Origin: Roseivivax jejudonensis | GTDB lineage: Bacteria > Pseudomonadota > Alphaproteobacteria > Rhodobacterales > Rhodobacteraceae | Reading direction: 5' to 3' | DNA: 64,000 nucleotides | Assembly: GCF_900172265.1 (NCBI RefSeq) | Contig: NZ_FWFK01000005.1 | Location: 248,001 to 312,000 of the forward strand | Shown: one piece after another, positions 17,180-25,551 of the stretch | Position numbering within the stretch: the first letter of the stretch is position 1 | How the letters are laid out: every line of letters begins with the position of its first letter | The notes under the pieces: model-generated | Told to the model about the DNA's origin: nothing | The model's input: the letters and a program-made list of their open reading frames with translations, nothing else | Database searches by the model: none | Position numbers and translations under genes: made by a program

Positions 17180-17886
17180 TCGGCGGCGAACGCCGCCTCC
17201 AGCGCGATCTCCACCATCTCGGCGAAGCCGGTTTCGCGCGCCTCGCTCGACAACGCGTCGCCCGTCAGGAGGTGATCGCTCACCGTCAGAACGGCAAGCG
17301 CGCGCGCGCCGTGGCGTGCGGCGACGGTGTAGAGCTCGGCCGCCTCCATCTCGACGCCCAGGATGCCGTGGCGGGTCATGATCTCGTTCAGGTCCGGTCG
17401 CTCGTCGTAGAAGACATCTGACGAATAGATCCCGCCGACATGCGTCGTGGTTGCGCGCGACTCGGCAGCGGCGGCAGCAGCGCGCAGCAAGGGCCAGTCG
17501 GCCGCCGGGGCGAAGTTCAGTTCGCGAAAGATCCCGCGCGACGGCGTCGATAGCGTGCTGGCGGTCATCGCGATGATCACGTCGCGCAGCGCGATCCGAT
17601 CCTGCATCGCGCCGCAGGAGCCGATGCGCACGAGCGTGCGCGCGCCGTAGTCGCGCACCAACTCGTTGGCATAGATCGAGAGCGAGGGCATGCCCATGCC
17701 CGAGCCGTGGATCGTCACCGGGTTCCCGTTCCACGTGCCGGTGTAGCCCAGCATGCCCCGAACCTCGTTCACGAGGCGCGGGCTGTCGAGAAACGTTTCA
17801 GCGGCCCATTTTGCCCGGTAGGGATCACCGGGCAAAAGAACCGTTTCGGCGATGTCGCCGGGAGCTGCGTCGATATGCAGGCTCAT
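17176..17886 (-). CDS. deoD: Purine-nucleoside phosphorylase DeoD-type
   Basis: This cytosolic enzyme of purine salvage splits inosine, guanosine and adenosine with phosphate to the base and ribose-1-phosphate. It has 236 residues, as in E. coli DeoD. Visible motifs are [11 protein letters not shown] (phosphate binding), [22 protein letters not shown], the [10 protein letters not shown] ribose-binding stretch and TVSDHLLTG with the catalytic aspartate. Downstream it overlaps the convergent DUF1989 gene; upstream it is 4 bp from the H-NS gene on the same strand, so the two may be co-transcribed. Confidence 0.96.
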   Translation of the reverse strand: MSLHIDAAPGDIAETVLLPGDPYRAKWAAETFLDSPRLVNEVRGMLGYTGTWNGNPVTIHGSGMGMPSLSIYANELVRDYGARTLVRIGSCGAMQDRIALRDVIIAMTASTLSTPSRGIFRELNFAPAADWPLLRAAAAAAESRATTTHVGGIYSSDVFYDERPDLNEIMTRHGILGVEMEAAELYTVAARHGARALAVLTVSDHLLTGDALSSEARETGFAEMVEIALEAAFAAD

Positions 17887-17890
17887 GCGA

Positions 17891-18202
17891 TCAGATCTTG
17901 AGATCGTCGAGCGACTTCCCGTTCTCGAGCGCGGCGATCACCCAATTCGGCTTGCGGCCGCGACCGGTCCAGGTCTGCGACGCGTTGTCCGGATTCTTGT
18001 ATTTGGGGAGCCCCTTGCCGAGCTTGCCACCCTCCGCGACGAGGTCGTCGAGAGAGAACCCGTATTCCTTTGCCGCTGCATCGGCCGCGCGTTTCGCCTC
18101 GGCCTTCCGGCGCTGATCGATGGTTTTCAGAGCGCGATCGACATCAGCTTTAAGTTTCTGAAGTTCGTCTTTCGACAACTCATCGAGGTTCATTACCGTC
18201 AT
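17891..18202 (-). CDS. H-NS histone-family protein (HvrA-like)
   Basis: This is a 103-residue nucleoid protein of the H-NS family. The N-terminal half is a charged coiled coil ([19 protein letters not shown]) used for oligomerisation. The C-terminus has the DNA-binding core [12 protein letters not shown] at about residues 77-88, the same motif as Rhodobacter HvrA/Spb regulators. ATG 18202 has GGAG 7 bases upstream; an ATG three codons later is an alternative. The promoter side (18203-18290) is AT-rich for this genome, typical of an H-NS-type gene. Confidence 0.9.
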   Translation of the reverse strand: MTVMNLDELSKDELQKLKADVDRALKTIDQRRKAEAKRAADAAAKEYGFSLDDLVAEGGKLGKGLPKYKNPDNASQTWTGRGRKPNWVIAALENGKSLDDLKI

Positions 18203-18290
18203 TCTTGCACTCCATTTCGGCTGCCGGTTGTTTTTTGTTAAATTCGTTACGCGATTGCTAATTTGCGCCGTTACGTAAGGCTTGGCAACG

Positions 18291-18325
18291 AAAAAAGAAA
18301 AGCCGCCCTTTCGATGGGCGGCTTT
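18291..18325 (-). terminator. Rho-independent terminator after ecm
   Basis: On the minus strand a 10-bp stem AAAGCCGCCC/GGGCGGCTTT (18316-18325 and 18299-18308) is followed by TTTCTTTTTT. It lies 24 bp after the ecm stop and insulates ecm from the H-NS gene. Confidence 0.92.
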
Positions 18326-18348
18326 CGGCGTCAGTCGGAGATGCGACG

Positions 18349-20328
18349 CTATTCAGCGGCAACCGCTTTTGGATCTACCAGAGTCACGATATCCCGCATG
18401 ATCGTGTTCAATTCGAAATCCTTTGGCGTATAGACTTTCGCGACGCCCATCGACGTCAGCTTGGCCGCATCTTCATCGGGAATGATGCCCCCGACGATCA
18501 CCGGCACATGTCCAAGTCCGGCCTCGCGCAAGCGGCGTAGCGTATCCTCCACCAGCGGCAAATGGCTGCCCGAGAGTATCGACAGCCCGATCACGTGGCA
18601 GCCACCGTCCAGCGCGCCCTCGACGATCTGCGCCGGCGTCAGGCGGATCCCCTCGTAATCGATCTCCATGCCGCAATCGCGCGCGCGGAAGGCGATCTGC
18701 TCGGCGCCGTTGGAGTGGCCGTCGAGCCCGGGCTTGCCCACGAGGAAAGTCAGCCGCCGTCCGAGCCGGTCCGACACCGCGTCCACGGACTCGCGGATAT
18801 CGTCGAGACCCTCGGCCCTGTTGGAGCGGGCCTTGGACACGCCGGTCGGGCCCCGGTACTCGCCGTGCGCGGCGCGCATCTCGCCCGCCCATTCGCCGGT
18901 GGTCACCCCGGCGCGCGCGGCGGCGATCGATGCCTCCATGACATTGCGGCCCTCCCGGGCGGCCTTGCGCAGCGCCGCAAGCGCCTCGGCCACAGCGCCG
19001 TCGTCGCGGTCTTCGCGCCAGGCCTGCAACCTGTCGATCTGGTCGGCCTCGACCGCCGGATCGACGGTCATGATGCCGCCGTCCTCGCCCAGGAGCGGCG
19101 AGCGTTCGCTCTCGGTCCAGCGGTTGACGCCGACCACCACGGTCTCGCCGCGCTCCACGCGGCCGACCCGGTCGGCATTGCTCTCGACCAGGCGCGCCTT
19201 CATGTAGTCGATCGCGTCGATGGCCCCGCCCATCGCGTCGAGATTGGCGAGCTCGGCGCGCGCGCCCTCCATAAGCTCGGCCACCTTGCGCTCCACCGCC
19301 GGGTTGCCGTCGAACAGGTCGTCGTATTCCAGAAGGTCCGTCTCGTAGGCCATGATCTGCTGCATCCGCATGGACCATTGCTGGTCCCATGGGCGTGGCA
19401 GGCCCAGGGCCTCGTTCCAGGCCGGCAGTTGCACGGCGCGAGCGCGCGCCTTTTTGGACAACGTGACGGCCAGCATCTCGATCAGGATCCGGTAGACGTT
19501 GTTCTCGGGCTGCTGCTCGGTCAGGCCGAGCGAGTTGACCTGCACGCCGTAGCGGAACCGGCGATACTTCGGATCCGTGATGCCGTAGCGCGTCTGCAGG
19601 ATCTCGTCCCACAGATCGACGAAGGCGCGCATCTTGCACATCTCGGTGACGAAGCGGATGCCGGCGTTCACGAAGAACGAGATCCGCCCCGCGAGAACCG
19701 GGAAATCCGCGTCCGGCACGCGCGGCTTCAGCTCGTCGAGGACCGCCGTGGCGGTGGCGAGCGCGAAGGCCAGCTCCTGCTCGGGCGTCGCGCCCGCCTC
19801 CTGCAGGTGGTAGGAGCAGACGTTCATCGGGTTCCACTTGGGCACGTGCTTGTAGCAGTACTCGGCGACATCCCCGATCATGCGGAGAGAGGGTTTCGGC
19901 GGGCAGATATAGGTGCCGCGGCTGAGGTATTCCTTGATCAGGTCGTTCTGGACCGTTCCCGTCAGCTTCGACACGTCGGCACCCTGCTCCTCGGCCACGG
20001 CGATATAGAGCGCGAGGAGCCACGGTGCGGTCGCGTTGATCGTCATCGAGGTGTTCATCTGGTCGAGCGGGATCCGGTCGAACAGCGTGCGCATGTCGCC
20101 CAGATGGCAGATCGGCACGCCGACCTTGCCGACCTCGCCCCTGGCGAGCTCGTGGTCGCTATCGTACCCCGTTTGGGTCGGCAGGTCGAAGGCCACCGAC
20201 AGGCCGGTCTGCCCCTTGGCGAGGTTGCCGCGATAGAGCGCGTTCGACGCGGCGGCGGTGGAATGGCCGGCATAGGTGCGGATCAGCCAGGGCTTGTCGC
20301 GGGGCGGAAGAGCGGGCGTGTCGGTCAT
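18349..20328 (-). CDS. ecm: Ethylmalonyl-CoA mutase (coenzyme B12-dependent)
   Basis: This enzyme converts (2R)-ethylmalonyl-CoA to (2S)-methylsuccinyl-CoA, a defining step of the ethylmalonyl-CoA pathway. The 659 residues contain the TIM-barrel acyl-CoA mutase domain (WLIRTYAGHSTAAASNALYR at the N-terminus, FDLPTQTGYDSDH, LTGTVQNDLIKEYLSRGTYI) and a C-terminal B12 domain with the lower-ligand motif GLDGHSNG, followed by LSILSGSHLPLV and VIVGGIIPDEDAAKL. The YICPPKPSLRM region and the short single-chain layout fit Ecm rather than methylmalonyl-CoA mutase. It is divergent from an acyltransferase gene with ccr behind it, as in Rhodobacter. It ends at a strong terminator. Confidence 0.95.
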   Translation of the reverse strand: MTDTPALPPRDKPWLIRTYAGHSTAAASNALYRGNLAKGQTGLSVAFDLPTQTGYDSDHELARGEVGKVGVPICHLGDMRTLFDRIPLDQMNTSMTINATAPWLLALYIAVAEEQGADVSKLTGTVQNDLIKEYLSRGTYICPPKPSLRMIGDVAEYCYKHVPKWNPMNVCSYHLQEAGATPEQELAFALATATAVLDELKPRVPDADFPVLAGRISFFVNAGIRFVTEMCKMRAFVDLWDEILQTRYGITDPKYRRFRYGVQVNSLGLTEQQPENNVYRILIEMLAVTLSKKARARAVQLPAWNEALGLPRPWDQQWSMRMQQIMAYETDLLEYDDLFDGNPAVERKVAELMEGARAELANLDAMGGAIDAIDYMKARLVESNADRVGRVERGETVVVGVNRWTESERSPLLGEDGGIMTVDPAVEADQIDRLQAWREDRDDGAVAEALAALRKAAREGRNVMEASIAAARAGVTTGEWAGEMRAAHGEYRGPTGVSKARSNRAEGLDDIRESVDAVSDRLGRRLTFLVGKPGLDGHSNGAEQIAFRARDCGMEIDYEGIRLTPAQIVEGALDGGCHVIGLSILSGSHLPLVEDTLRRLREAGLGHVPVIVGGIIPDEDAAKLTSMGVAKVYTPKDFELNTIMRDIVTLVDPKAVAAE

Positions 20329-20480
20329 GGCGGGGCGTCACCTGAGCTGAGGAATGCCGAGCAATAATGTTTCGCTCTGGCGTGGATAGTAGAAATATTA
20401 TGGCAATGTCAATTCGCCGCGCTGCGGCGTCATCCGGCCCGCGACGCACCCGCAGTGATCCCCGGATCCCGGCGCTGGAG

Positions 20481-20530
20481 CGAGGGGCGCGGCCCCTCGC
20501 GCTCCCCGGAGTACTTCGGCCAAGAAGAAG
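20481..20530 (+). repeat. Dispersed palindromic element, type B (copy 1)
   Basis: CGAGGGGCGC/GGCCCCTCG stem, then CGCTCCCCGGAGTACTTCGG and CCAAGAAGAAG. It lies between ecm and the acyltransferase. One central change (GCGCGGCC for GCGCTGCC) and TACTT for TATTT separate it from the other type B copies. Confidence 0.7.
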
Positions 20531-20580
20531 GGGCGGGCGAAACGCTTGCCCGCGCCGGGGGCGGGTGCAAGTCTGCGGCG

Positions 20581-21972
20581 ATGACCGGTTCCGTGACGCT
20601 TCCCGCCTGGCTCTTCGTGCTGATCATGGCCTTTGCCGCGGTGACCTTCGCGTCGCATTTCCTGTTTCCCTCGGTGCGCTGGTTCCTGCGCCGGCGGCTC
20701 GAGCGTGCCGTGGCGCGGCTCAACACCCGGCTCGAGCGACCGATCGAGCCGTTCCGCCTGGCGCGCCGGTACGATCTGATCCAGCGGCTGTGCTACGACC
20801 CGGAAGTGACGCGCGCGATCGTGGCGCGGGCGCGCGAGACCGGGGTGCGCGAGGACGTGGCCTTCGAGGAGGCGCGGCGGTACGCGCGCGAGATCGTGCC
20901 GTCGTTTTCCGCGCTGGCGTATTTCGGGGTGGCGATCCGCGCGGCGCGCCTGCTGTCGAACGCCATCTACCGGGTGCGGATCGTGCGGCCGGATCCGGAG
21001 AGCCTGCGCGGGATCGATCCCGAGGCGACCGTGGTCTTCGTGATGAACCATCGCTCCAACATGGACTACGTCCTGGTGACGTGGCTCGCAGCCGATCGCT
21101 CGGCGCTGAGCTATGCCGTGGGCGAGTGGGCGCGGGTCTGGCCGCTGTCGCGGCTGATCCGGGCGATGGGGGCGTATTTCATCCGGAGACGGTCGCGCAA
21201 CGCGCTCTATCGCCGGGTGCTCGAACGCTATGTCCAACTCGCGACCGCAGGTGGCGTGACGCAGGCGATCTTTCCCGAGGGTGGTCTCAGCCTCGACGGC
21301 CGGCTCGCATCGCCGCGCGTCGGGCTGCTCAAGTACATCTCGGAGGGCGCCGCGGATGCCGGGCGCGACGTCGTCTTCGTGCCTGTGGCGCTGAACTACG
21401 ACCGGGTTCTGGAGGATCGCATCCTCGTTGCCGCGGGAACGCGCGGCGACCGCCGCTTCAACGCGCGGATCAGTGTCGTCGCGGGGTTCGCGCTCAAGCA
21501 GATCTGGCTGCGGTTGACCGGGCGCTATCACCGGTTCGGCTATGCCGCCGTGAGCTATGGCACGCCGTTGTCGCTGCGCGGGCAGCCCGAGGCGGCGCGC
21601 ACGCCGGAGGCGCTGGCGCGCGAGCTCCTGGCGCGGATCGGCGCGGTGACCCCGGTGCTCCCGGTGCCGCTGGTGGCGCATCTTCTCCTCAGCGAGGGTC
21701 CGCTCGACCGGAGCGGGCTGGAACGCGCCTTCGGCCGCGCTGCCGACGCGCTCGGCCCCGACCGGATCTACCTGCCGCGCGGCAACCGCGACTACGCCGT
21801 CGAGACGGGCCTGCGCGCGCTGCTCAAGCGGCAGATCGTGCGCGAGGAGGCCGCAGGTTTCGCAGTGACCGAATCCGGCGCTCCGCTCGCCCGCTACTAT
21901 GCCGGATCGATCGCGCACGCGATGCCCGCAGCGGCGCCGGACGTCGATCTTTCTGCGACTGCAGGGTCATAA
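20581..21972 (+). CDS. Glycerol-3-phosphate/lysophospholipid acyltransferase (PlsB/PlsC-type)
   Basis: This is a 463-residue membrane-associated acyltransferase. The N-terminus has one hydrophobic segment (LFVLIMAFAAVTFASHFLF). The catalytic HX4D motif is NHRSNMDYV near residue 158, and the substrate-binding motif FPEGGLS lies near residue 234. A PlsB-like C-terminal part continues for about 200 residues, longer than usual for PlsC. It most likely acylates glycerol-3-phosphate or a lysophospholipid. It sits between ecm and ccr, as in other Rhodobacteraceae, though no metabolic link to the pathway is known. Confidence 0.85.
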   Translation: MTGSVTLPAWLFVLIMAFAAVTFASHFLFPSVRWFLRRRLERAVARLNTRLERPIEPFRLARRYDLIQRLCYDPEVTRAIVARARETGVREDVAFEEARRYAREIVPSFSALAYFGVAIRAARLLSNAIYRVRIVRPDPESLRGIDPEATVVFVMNHRSNMDYVLVTWLAADRSALSYAVGEWARVWPLSRLIRAMGAYFIRRRSRNALYRRVLERYVQLATAGGVTQAIFPEGGLSLDGRLASPRVGLLKYISEGAADAGRDVVFVPVALNYDRVLEDRILVAAGTRGDRRFNARISVVAGFALKQIWLRLTGRYHRFGYAAVSYGTPLSLRGQPEAARTPEALARELLARIGAVTPVLPVPLVAHLLLSEGPLDRSGLERAFGRAADALGPDRIYLPRGNRDYAVETGLRALLKRQIVREEAAGFAVTESGAPLARYYAGSIAHAMPAAAPDVDLSATAGS

Positions 21973-22103
21973 AGTTTCAAACGCTGCGTCATTCGTGTTG
22001 AATTGTTGCGCGGCCGGCGATATCCCCGGGTGAACGGGGTGACGATTCTGCGGCGCGGCGACGCGCGCGAGAGCCCCGGCTGACTTTCACGAAGGAGGCC
22101 CCG

Positions 22104-23390
22104 ATGGCTCTGGACACGCAAACCGACGTCGCGCAGTACGACGCGCCCGAAAAGGACCTCTACGAGATCGGCGAGATGCCCCCGATGGGCTACGTTCCGA
22201 AGCAGATGTACTGCTGGTGCATCCGCCGCGAACGGCACGGCGACCCCGACACGAGCTTCCAGCAGGAGGTCGTCGACGTGCCGCAGCTCGACAGCCACGA
22301 GGTGCTCGTGCTGGTGATGGCGGCCGGGGTCAATTACAACGGAGTCTGGGCCGGCAAGGGCGTGCCGATCTCGCCGTTCGACGTGCACGGGGCCGAGTTC
22401 CACATCGCCGGGTCCGACGCGAGCGGCATCGTCTGGGCGGTCGGCGACAAGGTGAAGCGCTGGAAGGTCGGCGACGAGGTCGTGATCCACTGCAACCAGG
22501 ACGACGGTGACGACGAGGAGTGCAACGGCGGCGACCCGATGCTGTCGCCCAGCCAGAGGATCTGGGGCTACGAGACGCCGGACGGCTCCTTCGCGCAGTT
22601 CACCAACGTGCAGGCCCAGCAGCTGATGCCGCGGCCGCGGCACCTGACCTGGGAGGAGAGCGCCTGCTATACGCTGACGCTCGCGACGGCCTACCGGATG
22701 CTGTTCGGCCACCATCCGCACGAGTTGAAGCCCGGCCAGAACGTGCTGGTCTGGGGCGCGTCGGGGGGTCTCGGCTCCTACGCGATCCAGCTCGCGAACA
22801 CCGCGGGCGCCAACGCGATCGGCGTGATCTCGGACGAGAGCAAGCGCGACTTCGTCATGTCGATGGGCGCCAAGGGCGTGATCAACCGCAAGGACTTCAA
22901 GTGCTGGGGCCAGCTGCCCACGGTCAACACGCCGGAATACAGCGAGTGGCTGAAGGAGGCGCGCAAGTTCGGCAAGGCGATCTGGGAGATCACCGGCAAG
23001 GGCGTGAACGTCGACATGGTCTTCGAGCATCCCGGCGAGGCGACGTTCCCGGTCTCCACGCTGGTGGTGAAGAAGGGTGGCATGGTGGTGATCTGCGCCG
23101 GCACGTCAGGCTACAACACCACCTTCGACGTGCGCTACATGTGGATGCACCAGAAGCGGCTGCAGGGCTCGCACTTCGCGCATCTCAAGCAGGCAGCGGC
23201 GGCGAACCAGCTGATGGTCGAGCGGCGGCTCGATCCGTGCATGTCCGAGGTCTTCCCGTGGGAGGAGATCCCGCACGCGCACATGAAAATGATGCGCAAC
23301 GAGCACAAGCCCGGCAACATGTCCGTGCTGGTGCAGGCGCCGACGACCGGCTTGCGCACGCTGGAGGACGCGCTCGAAGCGAAGCGCTGA
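22104..23390 (+). CDS. ccr: Crotonyl-CoA carboxylase/reductase
   Basis: This NADPH-dependent enzyme reductively carboxylates crotonyl-CoA to ethylmalonyl-CoA, the key step of the ethylmalonyl-CoA pathway. The 428 residues are of the MDR superfamily. AAGVNYNGVWAGKG and HGAEFHIAGSDASG are in the N-terminal catalytic domain, the nucleotide-binding motif is VWGASGGLGSYAIQLA, and YMWMHQKRLQGSHFAH contains a conserved active-site histidine. The acidic insert HCNQDDGDDEECNGGD is also typical. GAAGGAG precedes ATG 22104. The 131-bp upstream region has GTTTCAAAC (21974-21982) and a CCCC-N8-GGGG hairpin, but no operator can be named. Confidence 0.97.
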   Translation: MALDTQTDVAQYDAPEKDLYEIGEMPPMGYVPKQMYCWCIRRERHGDPDTSFQQEVVDVPQLDSHEVLVLVMAAGVNYNGVWAGKGVPISPFDVHGAEFHIAGSDASGIVWAVGDKVKRWKVGDEVVIHCNQDDGDDEECNGGDPMLSPSQRIWGYETPDGSFAQFTNVQAQQLMPRPRHLTWEESACYTLTLATAYRMLFGHHPHELKPGQNVLVWGASGGLGSYAIQLANTAGANAIGVISDESKRDFVMSMGAKGVINRKDFKCWGQLPTVNTPEYSEWLKEARKFGKAIWEITGKGVNVDMVFEHPGEATFPVSTLVVKKGGMVVICAGTSGYNTTFDVRYMWMHQKRLQGSHFAHLKQAAAANQLMVERRLDPCMSEVFPWEEIPHAHMKMMRNEHKPGNMSVLVQAPTTGLRTLEDALEAKR

Positions 23391-23422
23391 CTTCACGGAA
23401 CGCAACGTTTCCAGGCAATCGG

Positions 23423-23461
23423 ACGGCCCGTGGCGATGTCGCGGGTCGTTTCGCGTTTTTT
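23423..23461 (+). terminator. Probable terminator after ccr
   Basis: An 8-bp stem ACGGCCCG/CGGGTCGT with one G-U pair (23423-23430 and 23442-23449) is followed by TTCGCG and TTTTTT. It lies 33 bp after the ccr stop. Confidence 0.65.
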
Positions 23462-23806
23462 GCGGCGAGTGGCGCTGCGTCGAACGACTTGGGGCGTGTG
23501 GCTCTGAGGAGCGGCGTGCGCCGGCGCCGGCGCAGGGTCTCGAGGCGCGATCAGCCCGCGTCGCACGCTGGTGCCGATCCGGGATCTCCGCGGACCATCG
23601 TGTTCGTTCAGCGGTGTGCCAGGCGTCGCGCCTGCCGACCCGACGTGACAACGAGGCGGATCGTTTGCACAGGGAAATTCGCCCGGGCCGGGAATGACAG
23701 GTCAACTTGGCGGGCAGGGACCCCGCCGGAATTGGGGAGGGAACTTTCGTGAGTATCTCTGCCGCATTGGGCGATCTAGGGTCGGCTCACGCGCCAAGGA
23801 TCTTGG
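23462..23806. other. Intergenic region before the quorum-sensing locus, nothing recognised
   Basis: This stretch of about 345 bp between the ccr terminator and the CtrA-type site has no convincing open frame, RNA gene or repeat. Its last 120 bp are less GC-rich than the surroundings and probably include the promoter of the small ORF and luxR. I could not pick out a lux-box-like palindrome with confidence. Confidence 0.5.
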
Positions 23807-23821
23807 TTAACCTTCTGTTAA
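23807..23821 (+). promoter_or_regulatory. Perfect CtrA-type binding site upstream of the luxR locus
   Basis: TTAACCTTCTGTTAA fits the full CtrA consensus TTAA-N7-TTAA with spacer CCTTCTG, 19 bp before the first ATG of the locus. CtrA-quorum sensing links are known in Rhodobacterales. This is the only full match I saw in the window, in GC-rich DNA where TTAA is rare. Confidence 0.65.
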
Positions 23822-23840
23822 GAATTTGCGGGTGACATCC

Positions 23841-24047
23841 ATGAGACACGACTGGATCATCAATGTGCTTTCGGACCTGGGCACCTTTGCGCGACAGAAC
23901 GGATTGACCGCGCTGGCGGCTCAAATCGAGGACGCCAAGTTCGTGGCGCACGCGGAAATCGCGTCGCGGGCCGAGGACGAAGAACTTGAACTACGTATCG
24001 TCGATCACGCCGATCGGGAAGATGCTGACCGGTTTGGAGTCGGCTGA
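23841..24047 (+). CDS. Small conserved-type protein upstream of luxR
   Basis: This is a 68-residue protein beginning MRHDWIINVLSDLGTFARQN, with a helical amphipathic N-terminal half and a charged C-terminal half (EDEELELRIVDHADREDAD). Short proteins of this look are, from memory, often encoded just upstream of luxR genes in Roseobacters. Its 3' end overlaps the luxR frame by 62 bp if luxR starts at TTG 23986, or 26 bp if it starts at ATG 24022, so the two genes are tightly coupled. No function can be assigned. Confidence 0.6.
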   Translation: MRHDWIINVLSDLGTFARQNGLTALAAQIEDAKFVAHAEIASRAEDEELELRIVDHADREDADRFGVG

Positions 24048-24714
24048 CAGTCACGCGACGCTCCAGGCCGTTTCGGAAGACCTCAGAACAGATCTCGATG
24101 TATCGCACGTCGTCTATCACTGGGTAAGTGGCAGCGGCGACCAATACGGGTGCGGAACATACGACCCCGCCTGGGTCGAGCGATACATGGAAAAAGGCTA
24201 TCTGCGAATCGATCCGGTCGTGCTCGGATGTTTCCAGAGCTTTCATCCGGTGGATTGGAAACAGCTCGATTGGACATCGCGCGCTGCGCGCGCATTTTTA
24301 GCGGACGCGGTGGCGCACGGAGTCGGCAATCAGGGATTCTCCGTGCCGATCCGGGGGCCGAACGGGCAATTCGCGCTCTTCACGATCAATCATTTCTGCG
24401 ACGACGAGGTTTGGGCGCGGTTTACCGGAGACCGACGGCGCGACCTGATCTTGCTTGCCAATGCGTTCAACCAAAAGGCGTTGGAGCTTCAGCCCGGGCG
24501 CCGACCGCAGGAGGCGGCGGCGCTGTCACCGCGCGAGGTCGAGGCGCTCACCCTTCTCGCGCTCGGGCACAATCGCGCGCAGGTCGCCGATACGCTTTCG
24601 ATCTCGGAACACACGCTCCGCGTCTACATCGAAAGCGCACGCCACAAGCTCGGCGCAATCAACACCACCCATGCGGTGGCCCGGGCGTTGCAACGCGGCG
24701 CGATCGTCCTCTGA
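23986..24714 (+). CDS. LuxR-family quorum-sensing transcriptional regulator
   Basis: This is a 242-residue acyl-homoserine lactone receptor and DNA-binding regulator. The N-terminal autoinducer domain has the conserved ligand pocket pattern: YDPAWVERYMEKGYLRIDPV (Trp, Tyr, Asp-Pro), then VDWKQL, and the G of GNQGFSVPI. The C-terminal LuxR helix-turn-helix spans about residues 180-235 (LSPREVEALTLLALG, ISEHTLRVYI). The TTG start at 23986 has GAGGA 8 bases upstream; ATG 24022 is an alternative with a poor ribosome-binding site. It lies 129 bp upstream of a luxI gene, its likely partner. Confidence 0.9.
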   Translation: MNYVSSITPIGKMLTGLESADSHATLQAVSEDLRTDLDVSHVVYHWVSGSGDQYGCGTYDPAWVERYMEKGYLRIDPVVLGCFQSFHPVDWKQLDWTSRAARAFLADAVAHGVGNQGFSVPIRGPNGQFALFTINHFCDDEVWARFTGDRRRDLILLANAFNQKALELQPGRRPQEAAALSPREVEALTLLALGHNRAQVADTLSISEHTLRVYIESARHKLGAINTTHAVARALQRGAIVL

Positions 24715-24843
24715 TCCGGGACGGATCCGCAACCGATCCTCAACACAGGGTGCGGCGTTGCCGAGGGCTGCGCACGGTGCCGGCGGCGGGCGTTAATCAT
24801 TCGGCGGGCAGTCTCCTCCCATCGCAACCGGAGGACGCCCCGC

Positions 24844-25551
24844 ATGATCCGCTACATCTACGGCCGAGACCTCGGCACCCACCCGCGCCTGCGCGACGGC
24901 ATGTTCCGCGACCGCGCGGCACAATTCGTCCGGCGGCTCGGGTGGGATCTGCCGCTGACACCGGACGGTCGAGAGATCGACGCGTACGACGGCCTCGATC
25001 CGCTCTACGTGATCTGGGAAACACCCGGAGGCGATCACGGCGGATCCATGCGGCTGCTGCCGACACTCGGGCCCACGATGGTCAACGATTACTTCACGCA
25101 CCTGACCGACGGCGTGCGCATCGAAAGTCCGCTGATCTGGGAATGCACCCGATTCTGCCTGTCCGAGACGGCCGATCCCCGCGTCGCCGCCGCGCTGATG
25201 CTGGCGGGCGGCGAGGTGCTGGAGCATTTCGGGGTGGCTCATTTCGTCGGCGTGTTCGACGCGCGCATGGTGCGGATCTACCGCCGCATCGGTGCGTCGC
25301 CGGAGGTCCTGGGCTCCGCCGGACGCGGCCGTGCGGCGATCTCGGTCGGGTTGTGGAGTTTCGAGACGGAGGCGAGGGCCCGCGTCGCCACGCGGGCGGG
25401 GATCGCGCCCGAGACATCGCGACGCTGGTTCGACGCCGCCTTCGGAACGCCTCCGCGCCGCACCGAGACGGCCCATGTGTCGCGTCAGGCGAACAGGAAT
25501 TCGCAGCTTCCGCGAGAGATCACCGCCGCGGTCAGCGTGCCGGTGGCGTAG
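24844..25551 (+). CDS. Acyl-homoserine lactone synthase, LuxI family
   Basis: This enzyme makes an N-acyl-homoserine lactone signal from S-adenosylmethionine and an acyl carrier. The invariant LuxI residues are visible: R, F and W in MFRDRAAQFVRRLGWDLP, E and D-x-x-D in EIDAYDGLDPLYV, R in GSMRLLPT, F in NDYFTHL, and E-x-x-R in IWECTRFCL. It has 235 residues, longer than the usual 200-215. The last 22 codons are antisense to the 3' end of the phosphatase gene. GGAGGA lies just before the ATG. The acyl chain length cannot be predicted. Confidence 0.9.
   Translation: MIRYIYGRDLGTHPRLRDGMFRDRAAQFVRRLGWDLPLTPDGREIDAYDGLDPLYVIWETPGGDHGGSMRLLPTLGPTMVNDYFTHLTDGVRIESPLIWECTRFCLSETADPRVAAALMLAGGEVLEHFGVAHFVGVFDARMVRIYRRIGASPEVLGSAGRGRAAISVGLWSFETEARARVATRAGIAPETSRRWFDAAFGTPPRRTETAHVSRQANRNSQLPREITAAVSVPVA

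Noticed and set aside
18562-20367. A 601-codon plus-strand frame opposite ecm
   Set aside because: Ecm is complete on the minus strand with its B12 motif; no features support the antisense frame.
20481-20530. Dispersed palindromic elements as simple intrinsic terminators
   Set aside because: They lack a T-run directly after the stem and share a long conserved tail, so a plain terminator explanation does not fit.
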